A stretch of DNA of 64,000 bases from Simplicispira psychrophila DSM 11588 (GTDB lineage Bacteria > Pseudomonadota > Gammaproteobacteria > Burkholderiales > Burkholderiaceae_C). The position numbers and the translations under genes are program-made. Every line of letters starts with the position of its first letter. Within the stretch, counting starts at the first letter, position 1. Below, one piece after another: positions 30,824 to 40,071 of the stretch. The notes under the pieces were generated by a model. It was not told where the DNA came from, searched no databases, and saw only the letters and a program-made list of their open reading frames with translations. The stretch is taken from the NCBI RefSeq assembly GCF_000688255.1, contig NZ_JHYS01000006.1, positions 62,001 to 126,000 of the forward strand, in the 5' to 3' direction.

Positions 30824-30927
30824 GGAGCTAAAAACAGGCAGTGTCACGGATCTACTGGCGTACTTGTGCTGCGCAGAAGGCGGCAACACCAGCGCGGGAT
30901 TCGGTAGCGCTGTTGGGGCCGTGGTGC

Positions 30928-31566
30928 TCAGGCGGCGCTGGTGTCTTTGGGCGCTTCGTTGGCAGTTGCCTTGGTGCCTAGTTTGCTGGCCAGAAAATCG
31001 TCAAACCCTTGCATTACCAAGGCATAGGTTTTGCTGATGCCTTGCTCAATCGGACTGTCCTTGCCCATGACACCCAAGCCGGTGAGGATGTCTTTGGCTT
31101 CGCCAAAACCCTGCTCAAAACCGCCCCGAATTAGATCGACAAAATTGCGCGCCACGGTTTCTGCATCTTTGTCTTTGTTCTGACTTTGTGCGGCGTAGGC
31201 ATCGTAGAAGGCAGTGGACAGCGACAGGATGCGACCTGCAGTGGCCTCGGGTGTTTGCACCGGGGCAGCGGTGTCGCCAATGGCGTTGGGCCCCAGCTCT
31301 GGCTCTAGCAGCGTGTTGATGCGGTCAATGGCCGTGCGGTACAGCAAGGCCAGCGAGGTGTTGGCCGATTTGATGGATACGTCCATCGAGGCTTGCAGAA
31401 TTTGCGAATTTTGCTCCGCGCGTCGGGTGCTGGCCGAAGTGCTGATTGACGCCGAGGTTTTAGCTTCTTCCGTAGATTCAGCAGTTTTTACGGGCTGAAC
31501 GGTACGCGTCGAATCAGGAGCTGCCGGTGTGGCAGAGCGGGGGAAGCCGATGGAAGGGGTAGCCAT
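30928..31566 (-). CDS. DUF5610-like protein of unknown function
   Basis: A 212-aa protein with a Ser/Thr/Pro-rich N-terminal third (about 1-60) and a helical core. The block LALLYRTAIDRINTLLEPELG resembles DUF5610 proteins, followed by ATAGRILSLSTAFYDAYA and a C-terminal helix VMQGFDDFLASKLG. GGAG lies 6 nt before the ATG at 31566. No signal peptide or membrane helix is visible. Its N-terminal style resembles the 567-aa orphan at 55750-57453. The function is unknown. Confidence 0.6.
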   Translation of the reverse strand: MATPSIGFPRSATPAAPDSTRTVQPVKTAESTEEAKTSASISTSASTRRAEQNSQILQASMDVSIKSANTSLALLYRTAIDRINTLLEPELGPNAIGDTAAPVQTPEATAGRILSLSTAFYDAYAAQSQNKDKDAETVARNFVDLIRGGFEQGFGEAKDILTGLGVMGKDSPIEQGISKTYALVMQGFDDFLASKLGTKATANEAPKDTSAA

Positions 31567-31720
31567 GTTGTTCTCCGGTAGATGTTGTAGGGGGGTCTCT
31601 TCAATCATCGACCAATTCAACTGAAAGTTAAATTAAGCTGGTAATAGTGGCTCTATTTAAGCTTTAGAAAAATGTTTAGCTGCCGACCCGAGCGTTATTT
31701 GTTAACCAAGAGGCCCCGAA

Positions 31721-32347
31721 ATGTATTCGCCCCCATCATTTGCCGAGACCGAAACGAGTGCACTGCACCACCTGATTCAGACGTGTCCGTTCGGCGCGCT
31801 GGTGACCCACTCGCCCCAAGGCTTGAACGCGAACCACATTCCGTTTGAGCTGGATGCACAGCGCGGTGAGTACGGCACGCTGGTGGCGCATATCGCCCGC
31901 GCCAATCCGCTGTGGTCTGACCTCTCCCGCGAGGCGGAAGTCATGGTAATTTTTCAGGGCGCGCAGGGCTACATTTCGCCCAATTGGTACCCGAGCAAGC
32001 AGGAGACGCACCGCCATGTGCCGACTTGGAACTACGAAGTCGTGCACGCCCATGGCCTGCTGCGGGTGATCGAGGACGAAAAATTCTTGCGCGCCATCGT
32101 CGGTCGTCTGACACAGCGCCATGAGGCCACGCAAGCACGCCCTTGGAAAATGGCCGATGCGCCGCGCGACTACCTAGACCAGATGCTGAAGATGATTGTC
32201 GGCATCGAGATCGAGGTGACCCGTTTGGAAGGCAAACGCAAACTCGGACAAAACCGCGAGCTGCGTGACCGTGATGGAGCGATTCACGCTCTAAAGGAGC
32301 GCGGTGACTTGGCGTTGTCGGCCGCTATGGAACGGGTGAAATATTAA
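31721..32347 (+). CDS. PaiB-family FMN-binding protein
   Basis: A 208-aa protein of the FMN-binding split-barrel PaiB family. Diagnostic blocks are YISPNWYPSK, HVPTWNYEVVHAHG and GKRKLGQNR. In Bacillus PaiB was described as a negative regulator of degradative enzymes, but no DNA-binding domain is visible, so an oxidoreductase role is equally possible. AGAGG lies 7-8 nt before the ATG. Its stop lies at the edge of a dispersed repeat that also ends the convergent U32 gene. Confidence 0.82.
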   Translation: MYSPPSFAETETSALHHLIQTCPFGALVTHSPQGLNANHIPFELDAQRGEYGTLVAHIARANPLWSDLSREAEVMVIFQGAQGYISPNWYPSKQETHRHVPTWNYEVVHAHGLLRVIEDEKFLRAIVGRLTQRHEATQARPWKMADAPRDYLDQMLKMIVGIEIEVTRLEGKRKLGQNRELRDRDGAIHALKERGDLALSAAMERVKY

Positions 32348-32402
32348 AAATGATAGCTGTTAGTGCACGTATCTAAATGGCTACAGCCATATTTTATTCA
32401 AA
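32343..32402 (+). repeat. Dispersed repeat copy 7, between convergent genes
   Basis: AAAAATGATAGCTGTTAGTGC, spacer, then AAATGGCTACAGCCATATTTT (read with a break at the spacer). It fills the whole 46-bp gap between two convergent genes and carries the stop codon of the U32 gene; the TAA of the PaiB-like gene is at its left edge. Confidence 0.75.
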
Positions 32403-33764
32403 AATACGCGCCAGCAATGCCCCTTCGGCCGGGGCGCCCAAAGGAATGCGCACGCGCAGCGGACTGCCCAGCGCTTCGGTGACGGGCTGGTTGTCGAGGT
32501 TGTGCATCTCGGTCAGGCGCAGCGTGCGGTTGCCGCTGGGGTGGATGACTTCGATCAGGTCTCCGACGGCAAAGCGGTTCTTGGTTTCGACCTCGGCCCA
32601 GCCGTTGTCCAGCAGGGTTTTGACTTCGGCGACGAACTGACTGCGCCGCGCGATGGAGCTGCCGGTTTCGTAGTTTTGGTAGTCGTTGGCCGGGCGGCGC
32701 TCTAAGAAGCCGGCGGTGTAGCCACGGTTGGACAAGCCTTCCAGCTCGGTGATCAGCTCGGGGTTGAATGGGCGGCCGGCGACCGCGTCGTCGATGGCGC
32801 GGCGGTAAACCTGCGCGGTGCGCGAGACGTAGTACGCGCTCTTGGTGCGGCCTTCGATCTTCAGCGAATCGACGCCGATCTCGACCAAGCGCTGCACATG
32901 CTCGACCGCGCGCAGATCCTTGCTGTTCATGATGTAGGTGCCGTGCTCATCTTCCATGATGGGCATCAGCTGGCCGGGGCGCTCTTTTTCTTCCAGCAGA
33001 TAGATGTGGTCGGCTTTGGGGTGGCGCGCGCCGTCACCGCAGGCAGCAAAAGCAGAGTTTTCGTCCTCTTGCGCTTGGTTGAAGTGGAAGTCACCTTCCA
33101 TGCGCACCGCCATCGCTTCGCCGGTGTTGGGATCGACCGCCGCCTCTTGCGTGGCGTAGTTCCAGCGGCAGGCGTTGGTGCAGGCGCCCTGGTTAGAGTC
33201 GCGCCGGTTGAAGTAGCCCGACAGCAGGCAGCGACCCGAGTAGGCAATGCACAGCGCGCCGTGCACGAACACTTCGATCTCCATGTCCGGGCATTCTTGG
33301 CGGATCTTGGCGATCTCGTCTAGGCTCAGTTCGCGCGACAAGATGATGCGCTGTACCCCCATCTTTTGCCAGAATTTCACCGCCATAAAGTTGGTGGTGT
33401 TGGCCTGTACCGAGAGGTGAATGGCCACCTCGGGCCACTTCTCGCGCACCATCATGATCAGGCCAGGGTCGGCCATGATCAGCGCGTCCGGACGCATGGC
33501 AATGATGGGTTCGATGTCACGCAAATAGGTGCGCACCTTGTCGTTGTGCGGCAGCAGGTTGCTGGTCAAAAAGAATTTTTTACCGCGCGCGTGGGCCTCT
33601 TGTATGCCTTGTTGGATTTGCTCGACGCGGAATTCGTTGTTGCGCGCGCGCAGCGAGTAGCGCGGCTGGCCGGCGTAGACGGCGTCGGCACCAAAGTCGT
33701 AGGCGGCGCGCATCTTGTCGAGTGAGCCGGCGGGCAGCAGCAGTTCGGGGCTTTTGTGTGTCAT
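32394..33764 (-). CDS. U32 family tRNA hydroxylation protein TrhP/YegQ-like
   Basis: A 456-aa peptidase-U32-fold protein. The N-terminal PELLLPAGSLDKMRAAYDFGADAVY and the Cys-rich segment (FVHGALCIAYSGRCLLSGYF, then CTNACRW) are diagnostic; these cysteines bind an iron-sulfur cluster. YegQ/TrhP adds a hydroxyl to U34 of some tRNAs using prephenate. RlhA, a close relative, acts on 23S rRNA and is longer, so TrhP fits better by length. The start at 33764 begins the conserved N-terminus. Its stop TAA comes from a dispersed repeat. Confidence 0.82.
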   Translation of the reverse strand: MTHKSPELLLPAGSLDKMRAAYDFGADAVYAGQPRYSLRARNNEFRVEQIQQGIQEAHARGKKFFLTSNLLPHNDKVRTYLRDIEPIIAMRPDALIMADPGLIMMVREKWPEVAIHLSVQANTTNFMAVKFWQKMGVQRIILSRELSLDEIAKIRQECPDMEIEVFVHGALCIAYSGRCLLSGYFNRRDSNQGACTNACRWNYATQEAAVDPNTGEAMAVRMEGDFHFNQAQEDENSAFAACGDGARHPKADHIYLLEEKERPGQLMPIMEDEHGTYIMNSKDLRAVEHVQRLVEIGVDSLKIEGRTKSAYYVSRTAQVYRRAIDDAVAGRPFNPELITELEGLSNRGYTAGFLERRPANDYQNYETGSSIARRSQFVAEVKTLLDNGWAEVETKNRFAVGDLIEVIHPSGNRTLRLTEMHNLDNQPVTEALGSPLRVRIPLGAPAEGALLARIFE

Positions 33765-33825
33765 GGGGGGCTTTGCCAGCGGTCTGGCGGTGCGGGGAAA
33801 AGAGGTGGCGGCGCGTCGGAGTGGG

Positions 33826-35004
33826 TCAGCCGTTGGGTCGGAAGCCGATTTCAATCATTGGTGGCACCCGGCCATCGACGTCGCGCGGCAGGGTGTCGGT
33901 TTTTTCCAGGGCGCGCAGCACGGCGTCGTCCCATGCTTTGTTGCCACTGGACTGGATCAGTTTGGTGCCAATAATGGTGCCGTCGGGTGCGGCGCGCACC
34001 TGCACCACGGCGTGCGGGTTGCCGCTCACTGCGTCGGGATAGACGATGTTGGGCTTGACCTTGGCCGCCACTTTGCCGCCATAGGCGCCCGATGGGCCGG
34101 CGGTCGTTTTGTCTTTGCCAGTAGCGTGTTCGCCACCGGTAGCGTTGGCCAAGCCTTGCATGCGGCGCAGGGCTTCTTCGCGGCGTGCATCGGCGGCTTT
34201 GGCGCTGGCTTTTTCTAGCGATTCTTGCTTGCGTTTGGCTTCGGCAGCTTCAGCGGCCTCGGCGGCCTGCTTCTTTTTATTTTCCGCAGCCTGCTGTTTT
34301 TTGTCTTCGACCGCTTGTTGCTTTTTCTCTTCAGCGGCCTGTTTTTGTTTTTCCAGTTTCGCCAGACGTTCTTTTTCGCGCTCGGCCTTATCGGCTTTCT
34401 CGCGTTCGGCTTTTTGCTGCTCTGCCTTGTCGTGCTGGGCGCGTTTTTCTTTCTCCAGCCGCTCTTTTTTCTCCTGCTCCACGCGCTCTTTCTTTTCTTC
34501 TGCCTTGCGCTCTTTCTCGCGTTTTTCACGTTCCAGCTGTTGCTGGTGCTCTTTTTTTTCTTTTTCCAGGCGCTTTTTCTCGCGCTCGATGGCGATATCC
34601 GCTTCGCGCGTGTCTGGCTCGGCCTGACGGGGAGGTGGTGGCGGTGGTTTAGGTGCTGGGGGAGCCGGTGCTCGAACGGGCCGTGGTGGCGGTGGCTGCA
34701 CTGGCTGCGGCTTCACTGGCGGTGGTGGCTTCACTGGCACCGGCGGCACCGGCGCTGGTGGCGGTTGTATGGCAGGTGTCGACGCTGTAGGCGCAGCGGC
34801 GCGCGGTGCGGCCTGCTGTGGCACGGCGGCCCACAGTTCGGCTTCGACGGCCGGCGTGTCGCTGCTGCTCTTCCAGTTCACGCCCCAGGTTAGAGCTACG
34901 ATCAGCAGCACATGCGCCAGCACCGCCAGCACCACCGCGCGCAGGCGTGCCGGCTGCTCGGGTGGAGAAAACTGGTCGCGATCTGGGGGCGTGGTGGTGT
35001 GCAT
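33826..35004 (-). CDS. tolA: Cell-envelope integrity protein TolA
   Basis: A 392-aa protein of the Tol-Pal system. It has one N-terminal membrane helix (about residues 23-43), then a Pro-rich segment (about 70-130) and a long Lys/Glu/Ala-rich helix (about 130-285, built of EKER/KQQA-type runs). The C-terminal TonB-like domain contains VKPNIVYPDAVSGNP. It spans the periplasm and links the TolQR motor to TolB-Pal. It follows ybgC, tolQ and tolR, but tolB and pal are not downstream. Confidence 0.9.
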   Translation of the reverse strand: MHTTTPPDRDQFSPPEQPARLRAVVLAVLAHVLLIVALTWGVNWKSSSDTPAVEAELWAAVPQQAAPRAAAPTASTPAIQPPPAPVPPVPVKPPPPVKPQPVQPPPPRPVRAPAPPAPKPPPPPPRQAEPDTREADIAIEREKKRLEKEKKEHQQQLEREKREKERKAEEKKERVEQEKKERLEKEKRAQHDKAEQQKAEREKADKAEREKERLAKLEKQKQAAEEKKQQAVEDKKQQAAENKKKQAAEAAEAAEAKRKQESLEKASAKAADARREEALRRMQGLANATGGEHATGKDKTTAGPSGAYGGKVAAKVKPNIVYPDAVSGNPHAVVQVRAAPDGTIIGTKLIQSSGNKAWDDAVLRALEKTDTLPRDVDGRVPPMIEIGFRPNG

Positions 35005-35028
35005 GAAGGCGGGCAGGGGTGCAGCGGT

Positions 35029-35454
35029 TTAACCGCCTTGCTTGACGGACAGGCCGACACGCTGGACGCCGGCTTTTTGCAGGGCGCTCATGGCCTTGAC
35101 GACGGACTCGTAGGCCACCGATTTTTCAGCGGCAAGGATGACGGCTGCCGTGCCGTCGGGCTGGTTTTTTTGCCAGCGCAGCGCGGCTTCAGCGGCTTCT
35201 TTTTCGGAAACAGTGCGGGTGTTGCCATCGGTCTGGATCTGCAACTGCCCATCCTTGCCGACCGTGATGGTGGCGAACTTGGCTGGTTGCTTGCTGGCTT
35301 TGCCCACCGAGGGCACATTGATCACTCCGGGGGTCAGCATGGGGGCGGTCACCATGAAGATGATCAGCAGCACCAGCATCACGTCGATGAAGGGCACCAT
35401 GTTGATTTCGTTGATGGTGCGGCGGCCGCGGCCGCGCGATCCCATGGCAGGCAT
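35029..35454 (-). CDS. tolR: Proton-channel protein TolR
   Basis: A 141-aa ExbD/TolR protein with one helix (about residues 18-38). The channel Asp is in NMVPFIDVMLVLLIIFM and the periplasmic domain follows. The start at 35454 lies 16 bp after the tolQ stop and begins MPAMGSRGR. It works with TolQ to use the proton gradient and energise TolA. Confidence 0.92.
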   Translation of the reverse strand: MPAMGSRGRGRRTINEINMVPFIDVMLVLLIIFMVTAPMLTPGVINVPSVGKASKQPAKFATITVGKDGQLQIQTDGNTRTVSEKEAAEAALRWQKNQPDGTAAVILAAEKSVAYESVVKAMSALQKAGVQRVGLSVKQGG

Positions 35455-35470
35455 AGCGTGGTCCTTGGGG

Positions 35471-36175
35471 TCAGTGGCCGGAGGCCGAGGCGCCGGGCTG
35501 GGCGCCCAGGTTGCGCTGCAGGATGTTGGAGAACTCTTCGATGAAAGTCTCCTGGTGGATAGCGACGCGGTCGATGTCGCGGGCAAAGCGGTTGTAGGCG
35601 ATGACGGCAGGAATGGCCGAGAACAGACCCAGGGCCGTAGCCACCAACGCTTCGGCAATGCCGGGCGCCACAGTGGCCAGAGTGACCTGCTCCATGCCGG
35701 CAAAGCCGGTGAAGGCGTGCATGATGCCCCACACCGTGCCAAACAGACCGACGTAGGGCGAAACCGAACCGACCGAAGCGAGGAAGGACAGACTGGATTC
35801 GATCACGTCCATCTCGCGCTGAAAGCTGGCGCGCATGGCGCGTCGGGCACCGTCGAGCAAGGTGCCGGGGTCGCTGATACGGCGTTCGCGCAGCTTTTGG
35901 TGCTCGCGCATGCCGCTGGCAAAAATGCGTTCCATCGGGCCGCAGTGCTTGGCGTTTTGCGCGGCGCTGGCATACAGGTCGTTCAAGCTGGTGCCCGACC
36001 AGAATTCGTGCTCAAAGTCGTCGTTCAGCGACTTCACCTGTTTCAGTGCAAACAGCTTGCGGAAGATCGCTGCCCAGCTGGCGATGGACACGCCCAGCAG
36101 CATCAGCATGACGAGTTGCACCACCCAGCTGGCGTGCAGCACCAGGGTCAGAATGGACATGTCTTGGGAGTTCAT
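35471..36175 (-). CDS. tolQ: Proton-channel protein TolQ
   Basis: A 234-aa MotA/TolQ/ExbB protein with three helices (about 15-38, 140-165 and 175-200). The conserved region LASVGSVSPYVGLFGTVWGIMHAF marks the second helix, and GIAEALVATALGLFSAIPAVIAYN the third. Its ATG overlaps the ybgC stop (ATGA), implying coupled translation. Confidence 0.93.
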   Translation of the reverse strand: MNSQDMSILTLVLHASWVVQLVMLMLLGVSIASWAAIFRKLFALKQVKSLNDDFEHEFWSGTSLNDLYASAAQNAKHCGPMERIFASGMREHQKLRERRISDPGTLLDGARRAMRASFQREMDVIESSLSFLASVGSVSPYVGLFGTVWGIMHAFTGFAGMEQVTLATVAPGIAEALVATALGLFSAIPAVIAYNRFARDIDRVAIHQETFIEEFSNILQRNLGAQPGASASGH

Positions 36176-36588
36176 GAGAGTTTTTCTAGAAGAGAACTTG
36201 GAATGCGTGTTGGGGCCAGGGTGGCCGCATCGACCCAGCCGATGCGGATACTGCCTTCGCTGAGCAGGGTGCCCGGTGCGGTAGCAGTGTTTGCTGGCTT
36301 GAGGAAGGCTTGCTGGGCGATGGTCAAAGAGGCGCGGCCCGCTTGTTCGAGTTGGGCGGTGACGATGAGTTCATCGTCTAGGCGCGCGGGGCGCAGGTAG
36401 CGCAGGCGCGCATCGGTGACGACAAACATGCCACCGGCCTGCTCGCGCAGCGCCTGTTGGCCAATGCCCAGCGAACGCAGCCATTCGCTGCGGGCGCGCT
36501 CAAAAAATTTCAGGTAATTGGCATAGAACACGATGCCGCCGGCATCGGTGTCTTCCCAGTAAATACGCAGGGGGAAAGCAAAGGCCAT
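36172..36588 (-). CDS. ybgC: Acyl-CoA thioesterase YbgC (Tol-Pal associated)
   Basis: A 138-aa hot-dog-fold thioesterase. The catalytic Asp is in YWEDTDAGGIVFYANYLKFFERARSE (split here as YWEDTDAGG then FYANYLKFFERARSE), the 4HBT class signature. I chose the ATG at 36588; a TTG at 36609 that overlaps the aminotransferase stop is also possible. Overlap with tolQ is 4 bp. ybgC leads the tol operon in most proteobacteria. Confidence 0.88.
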   Translation of the reverse strand: MAFAFPLRIYWEDTDAGGIVFYANYLKFFERARSEWLRSLGIGQQALREQAGGMFVVTDARLRYLRPARLDDELIVTAQLEQAGRASLTIAQQAFLKPANTATAPGTLLSEGSIRIGWVDAATLAPTRIPSSLLEKLS

Positions 36589-36605
36589 GGGCGTGCGCAC
36601 GCTTG

Positions 36606-37790
36606 TCAAGCCAACAATTGGCGCAGCCGGGCGATGGCTTCTTGCAGCTGTTCCATCGAGTTGGCGGTGGAAAAACGCACAAAGTGGCCCGTCTCAAAGC
36701 TGCCGAAATCGCGTCCCGGCGTGATGGCGATATGCGCGCGTTGCATCACCGCCAGCGCAAAGTCCCAGCTCCCCTGCACGCCGAGCTTGTCGCACAATTG
36801 GCTGCAATCGGCCCAAGCGTAAAAAGCGCCATCGGGCTGCACCGGAATGTCAAAACCCAGCACTTGCAGTGCGGGAATGAAGTAGTCGCGCCGGGCCTTG
36901 AATTCAGCACGGCGGCGTTCGTATTCGGCCAGGCTGTCTGGGTCAAAGCAGGCCAGCGCGGCGTGTTGTGACACGGTGCTGGCGCAGATGAACAGGTTTT
37001 GCGCCAGGCGCTCGACCACCGGCACCAAGGCTTCGGGCACCACCATCCAGCCCAGGCGCCAGCCGGTCATGTTGAAGTATTTGCTGAAGCTGTTGATGCT
37101 GATGATCTGGTCATCGATGGCCAGCGCGGTGTGGCCAAAGGTTTCGTCGTAGCTCAGGCCCAGATAGATTTCATCGATGATGGTCACGCCGCCATGCTCT
37201 TGCACCACTTGGTGGATGCGGCGCAGCTCGTCCGGCGCGATGGAGGTGCCGGTCGGATTCGATGGTGAGGCCAGCAACACGCCGCGCGTTTTGTCCGTCC
37301 AGGCGGCGCGCACCTTGTCGGCGCTCAGTTGGTAGCGCTCGGCGGCGGTGGTCGGGATCAGCACGGCGGTGCCTTCGGCGGCGCTGACGAAGTGGCGGTT
37401 GCACGGGTAGCTCGGGTCGGGCATCAGCACTTCGTCACCCGCGTCGATCAGCGCTAGGCAGGCCAGTTGCAGCGCGGCGGAGGCACCTGCGGTGATGACG
37501 ATGCGCTGCGCCGGCACCTGCACGCCAAAGCGCTGCGCATACCAGCCGCTGATGCGCTCACGCAGTGCATCCAGGCCGAGCGACGGCGTGTACTGCGTGG
37601 CACCGCTGTGCACGGCGCGTGCGGCGGCGTCTTGCACCCGTGGCGGCGCGGTGAAGTCCGGCTCGCCAATGTTCAGGAAAATCATCGGCGTGCTGCCATG
37701 CGCCACTTCGCGCGCCAGTTCTTGGGCGGCTTTGGCCACTTCCATGACATAGAACGGTTCAATGCGCTCGGCGCGGCGGGATATTTTCAT
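36606..37790 (-). CDS. Class I/II PLP-dependent aminotransferase
   Basis: A 394-aa fold-type I aminotransferase of the AspC/AlaT-like group. The PLP lysine is in NSFSKYFNMTGWRLGW, and the Asp and Tyr contacts are in TIIDEIYLGLSYD. The C-terminal Arg for the substrate carboxylate is in GHFVRFSTANS. The N-terminus lacks a transit or signal sequence. The substrate cannot be told from sequence alone; alanine, aspartate or aromatic amino acids are candidates. It lies between nusB and ybgC on the same strand. Confidence 0.85.
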   Translation of the reverse strand: MKISRRAERIEPFYVMEVAKAAQELAREVAHGSTPMIFLNIGEPDFTAPPRVQDAAARAVHSGATQYTPSLGLDALRERISGWYAQRFGVQVPAQRIVITAGASAALQLACLALIDAGDEVLMPDPSYPCNRHFVSAAEGTAVLIPTTAAERYQLSADKVRAAWTDKTRGVLLASPSNPTGTSIAPDELRRIHQVVQEHGGVTIIDEIYLGLSYDETFGHTALAIDDQIISINSFSKYFNMTGWRLGWMVVPEALVPVVERLAQNLFICASTVSQHAALACFDPDSLAEYERRRAEFKARRDYFIPALQVLGFDIPVQPDGAFYAWADCSQLCDKLGVQGSWDFALAVMQRAHIAITPGRDFGSFETGHFVRFSTANSMEQLQEAIARLRQLLA

Positions 37791-37871
37791 GCAGTGGTCT
37801 GGGCCGCACGCGGCGGCAGAAGGTCAGGGGCGCGCCATGCCATTTGGTTCCAGCACAGCGCAGGGTTTACT

Positions 37872-38483
37872 TCAGGCGGCGGGGGTGTCCAGCGCGTCCG
37901 CCTCGCCTGTGTCGCTGGCTGGGGGAGGCGCTGCACGGCTGGAGGCTGACGGCACGCCCGGCCGGCCTTTGTCGGCCGCTACTTCCGTGGCGCGCAATTG
38001 GGGCGCCAGGCCACCCAGCACGGCGTTGACGTATTTGTGGCCGTCGGTGCCGCCAAAGTCCTTGGTCAGTTCGATGCACTCGTTCAGCACCACGCGCCAG
38101 GGCACGTCGGGGCAATGCTGAAATTCAAACACGCCCATCCACATGGCGGCGTGCTCCACCGGCGAGATTTCCTCCATCTTGCGGTCGAGCAGCGGTGTGA
38201 TCAGCGCGTCCATATAAGCGCCGGTTTCGATGCAGCCGTGCAATACGGTGTTGTAGTGCGCCGCATCGGCCTTGTGAAAGCCCGACAGGTCGCGCGTGAA
38301 GGCGTCAATGGCCTCGGCGCTGTTGCGACCCACCAGATGCTGATAGAGCGCTTGCAGCACAAATTCGCGGGCGCGGCTGCGGCTGGATTTGGACGCTGTC
38401 TTGCGCGCGCCGGCGCTGGCGGGGACGCGGCGCTGGGGGCCGGAGGCCGACGGGGTAGGGGCGGAGGGGGCGTTGTCGCTCAC
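37872..38483 (-). CDS. nusB: Transcription antitermination protein NusB
   Basis: A 203-aa RNA-binding protein that with NusE starts assembly of antitermination complexes on rRNA transcripts. The NusB core covers about 35-165, with [28 protein letters not shown] and [22 protein letters not shown] followed by KYVNAVL. It is longer than usual because of a basic Ser/Pro-rich start and an Ala/Pro-rich tail of about 40 residues. Translation starts with GTG at 38483, overlapping the ribH stop by 4 bp, the classic ribH-nusB coupling. Confidence 0.93.
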   Translation of the reverse strand: MSDNAPSAPTPSASGPQRRVPASAGARKTASKSSRSRAREFVLQALYQHLVGRNSAEAIDAFTRDLSGFHKADAAHYNTVLHGCIETGAYMDALITPLLDRKMEEISPVEHAAMWMGVFEFQHCPDVPWRVVLNECIELTKDFGGTDGHKYVNAVLGGLAPQLRATEVAADKGRPGVPSASSRAAPPPASDTGEADALDTPAA

Positions 38484-38944
38484 GAAAGTTCTTTCAGCAG
38501 GTTGGCCATCTCGACCGCCACATAGGCCGCGTCGCGGCCTTTTTCGGTTTGCCGCTCGACCGCTTGGTCGAGGTCTTCGGTGGTCAGAATGGCATTGGCC
38601 ACCGGGATGCGGTAGTCCAGCGCAATGCGCGAGACGCCGGCGCCCGATTCATTGGCCACCAATTCAAAGTGGTAGGTTTCGCCGCGAATGATGCAGCCTA
38701 GCGCAATCAGCGCATCAAACTCGTCGCGCTCGGCCAGGGCTTGCAGGGCGGTGGGTATTTCCAGTGCGCCGGGCACCACCACATGGGTGATGTGCTCTTC
38801 GCGCACGCCCAACTCCAGCAGCTGGCTGCGGCAGGCGTCGGCCAGAGCGTCGGTGATGCTTTCGTTGAAACGCGCCTGCACCAGGCCGATATGCAAGTCG
38901 CTGCCATCGCAGCGCTCAGCGCTGCCTTTTTCTGCATCAAACAT
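38480..38944 (-). CDS. ribH: 6,7-dimethyl-8-ribityllumazine synthase
   Basis: A 154-aa penultimate enzyme of riboflavin synthesis. Conserved blocks include [22 protein letters not shown] and the active-site His region [12 protein letters not shown]. The ribosome site AAGGAA is made from the last sense codons and stop of ribBA, 8 nt upstream, so the two are coupled. It is followed by nusB. Confidence 0.95.
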   Translation of the reverse strand: MFDAEKGSAERCDGSDLHIGLVQARFNESITDALADACRSQLLELGVREEHITHVVVPGALEIPTALQALAERDEFDALIALGCIIRGETYHFELVANESGAGVSRIALDYRIPVANAILTTEDLDQAVERQTEKGRDAAYVAVEMANLLKELS

Positions 38945-38949
38945 TTTTA

Positions 38950-40071
38950 TTATTCCTTCGGGATATAGCCAGTGATTTCAAGTCCGTAACCCGCCATGCT
39001 GGGCATGCGTCGGGGCTGGCCCATGAGCTGCATTTTTTGCACGCCGCAGTCGCGCAGGATTTGCGCGCCGACGCCGTAGGTGCGCAGATCCATGCGGCCG
39101 CGTTCGGGCGCCTGGGCGGCGCGTGCCTTGCCTTCAAATTGTTCTAACAGCTGGGCTGCGCTTTCGCCGCAGTTGAGTAGCACGGCTACGCCGCGCCCTT
39201 GCTCGGCGATGTATTGCAGGCTGGTGTCCAGCCCCCAGGAATGCATGGCGCGGTTGACTTCGAGGGCGTCGAGTACCGACAGCGGCTCGTGGACGCGCAC
39301 CGGAATGGATTCGTCTGCTTGCCATGCGCCCTTGACCAGCGCGATGTGCACGGCTTGGCTAGGGCCGTCGCGGAAAGCATGGGCCATGAATTCGCCAAAA
39401 GCCGTGTGCAGCGGGCGCGAGCCGACCTTTTCGACCAGCGATTCGGTGCGGATGCGGTGCTCGATCAGGTCGGCAATGGTGCCAATCTTCAGGCCGTGCT
39501 CTGCAGCAAACAGCTGTAAGTCAGGCAGACGGGCCATGGTGCCGTCGTCTTTCATGATCTCGCAGATCACCGAGGCGGGGCTGCAGCCGGCCAGTGCCGA
39601 CAGGTCGCAGCCCGCTTCGGTGTGGCCGGCGCGCATCAGCACGCCGCCGTCCACGGCTTGCAGGGGAAAAATATGCCCTGGTTGCACCAAGTCGGTAGCT
39701 TGGCTGCCTGCCGCCACGGCCGCCTGCACGGTGCGCGCGCGGTCGGCGGCCGAGATGCCGGTGGTTACGCCCTCGGCCGCTTCAATCGAGACGGTGAACG
39801 CGGTGCTGTAGACGGTGCCGTTGCGCGCTGCCATCGGCGGCAGCTTTAAAAATTCGCAGCGCTCACGCGTCAGCGTCAGGCAGATCAGGCCACGGCCAAA
39901 ACGGGCCATGAAGTTGATGGCCTCGGGCGTGACATGGTCGGCGGCCAGTACGAGGTCGCCTTCGTTTTCGCGGTCTTCTTCATCGATGAGGATGACCATG
40001 CGCCCGGCGCGCATTTCGGCCACGATGTCTTGCACCGGCGAGATGGGTGCGGGGGTAAGGGGGGAGGTCAT
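38950..40071 (-). CDS. ribB: DHBP synthase with degenerate RibA domain (RibBX type)
   Basis: A 373-aa protein. The N-terminal domain (1-205) is a complete 3,4-dihydroxy-2-butanone-4-phosphate synthase: [11 protein letters not shown], the [12 protein letters not shown] block and [11 protein letters not shown] are intact. The C-terminal domain (about 206-373) has the fold signature of GTP cyclohydrolase II ([15 protein letters not shown]) but lacks the zinc cysteines and SECLTGD motif. It should therefore not make the pyrimidine intermediate. This matches the RibBX variant known in proteobacteria, so a separate RibA is needed elsewhere. I see no FMN riboswitch upstream. The start is the ATG at 40071. 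Confidence 0.88.
   Translation of the reverse strand: MTSPLTPAPISPVQDIVAEMRAGRMVILIDEEDRENEGDLVLAADHVTPEAINFMARFGRGLICLTLTRERCEFLKLPPMAARNGTVYSTAFTVSIEAAEGVTTGISAADRARTVQAAVAAGSQATDLVQPGHIFPLQAVDGGVLMRAGHTEAGCDLSALAGCSPASVICEIMKDDGTMARLPDLQLFAAEHGLKIGTIADLIEHRIRTESLVEKVGSRPLHTAFGEFMAHAFRDGPSQAVHIALVKGAWQADESIPVRVHEPLSVLDALEVNRAMHSWGLDTSLQYIAEQGRGVAVLLNCGESAAQLLEQFEGKARAAQAPERGRMDLRTYGVGAQILRDCGVQKMQLMGQPRRMPSMAGYGLEITGYIPKE

Noticed and set aside
31621-31700. A/T-rich stretch resembling a repeat copy
   Set aside because: It has AATAGTGGCT but neither the TAGCGC nor the GGGCTAGAGGC part.
34215-34652. Frames opposite and within the repetitive middle of tolA
   Set aside because: Products of the low-complexity Lys/Glu/Ala helix in other frames.
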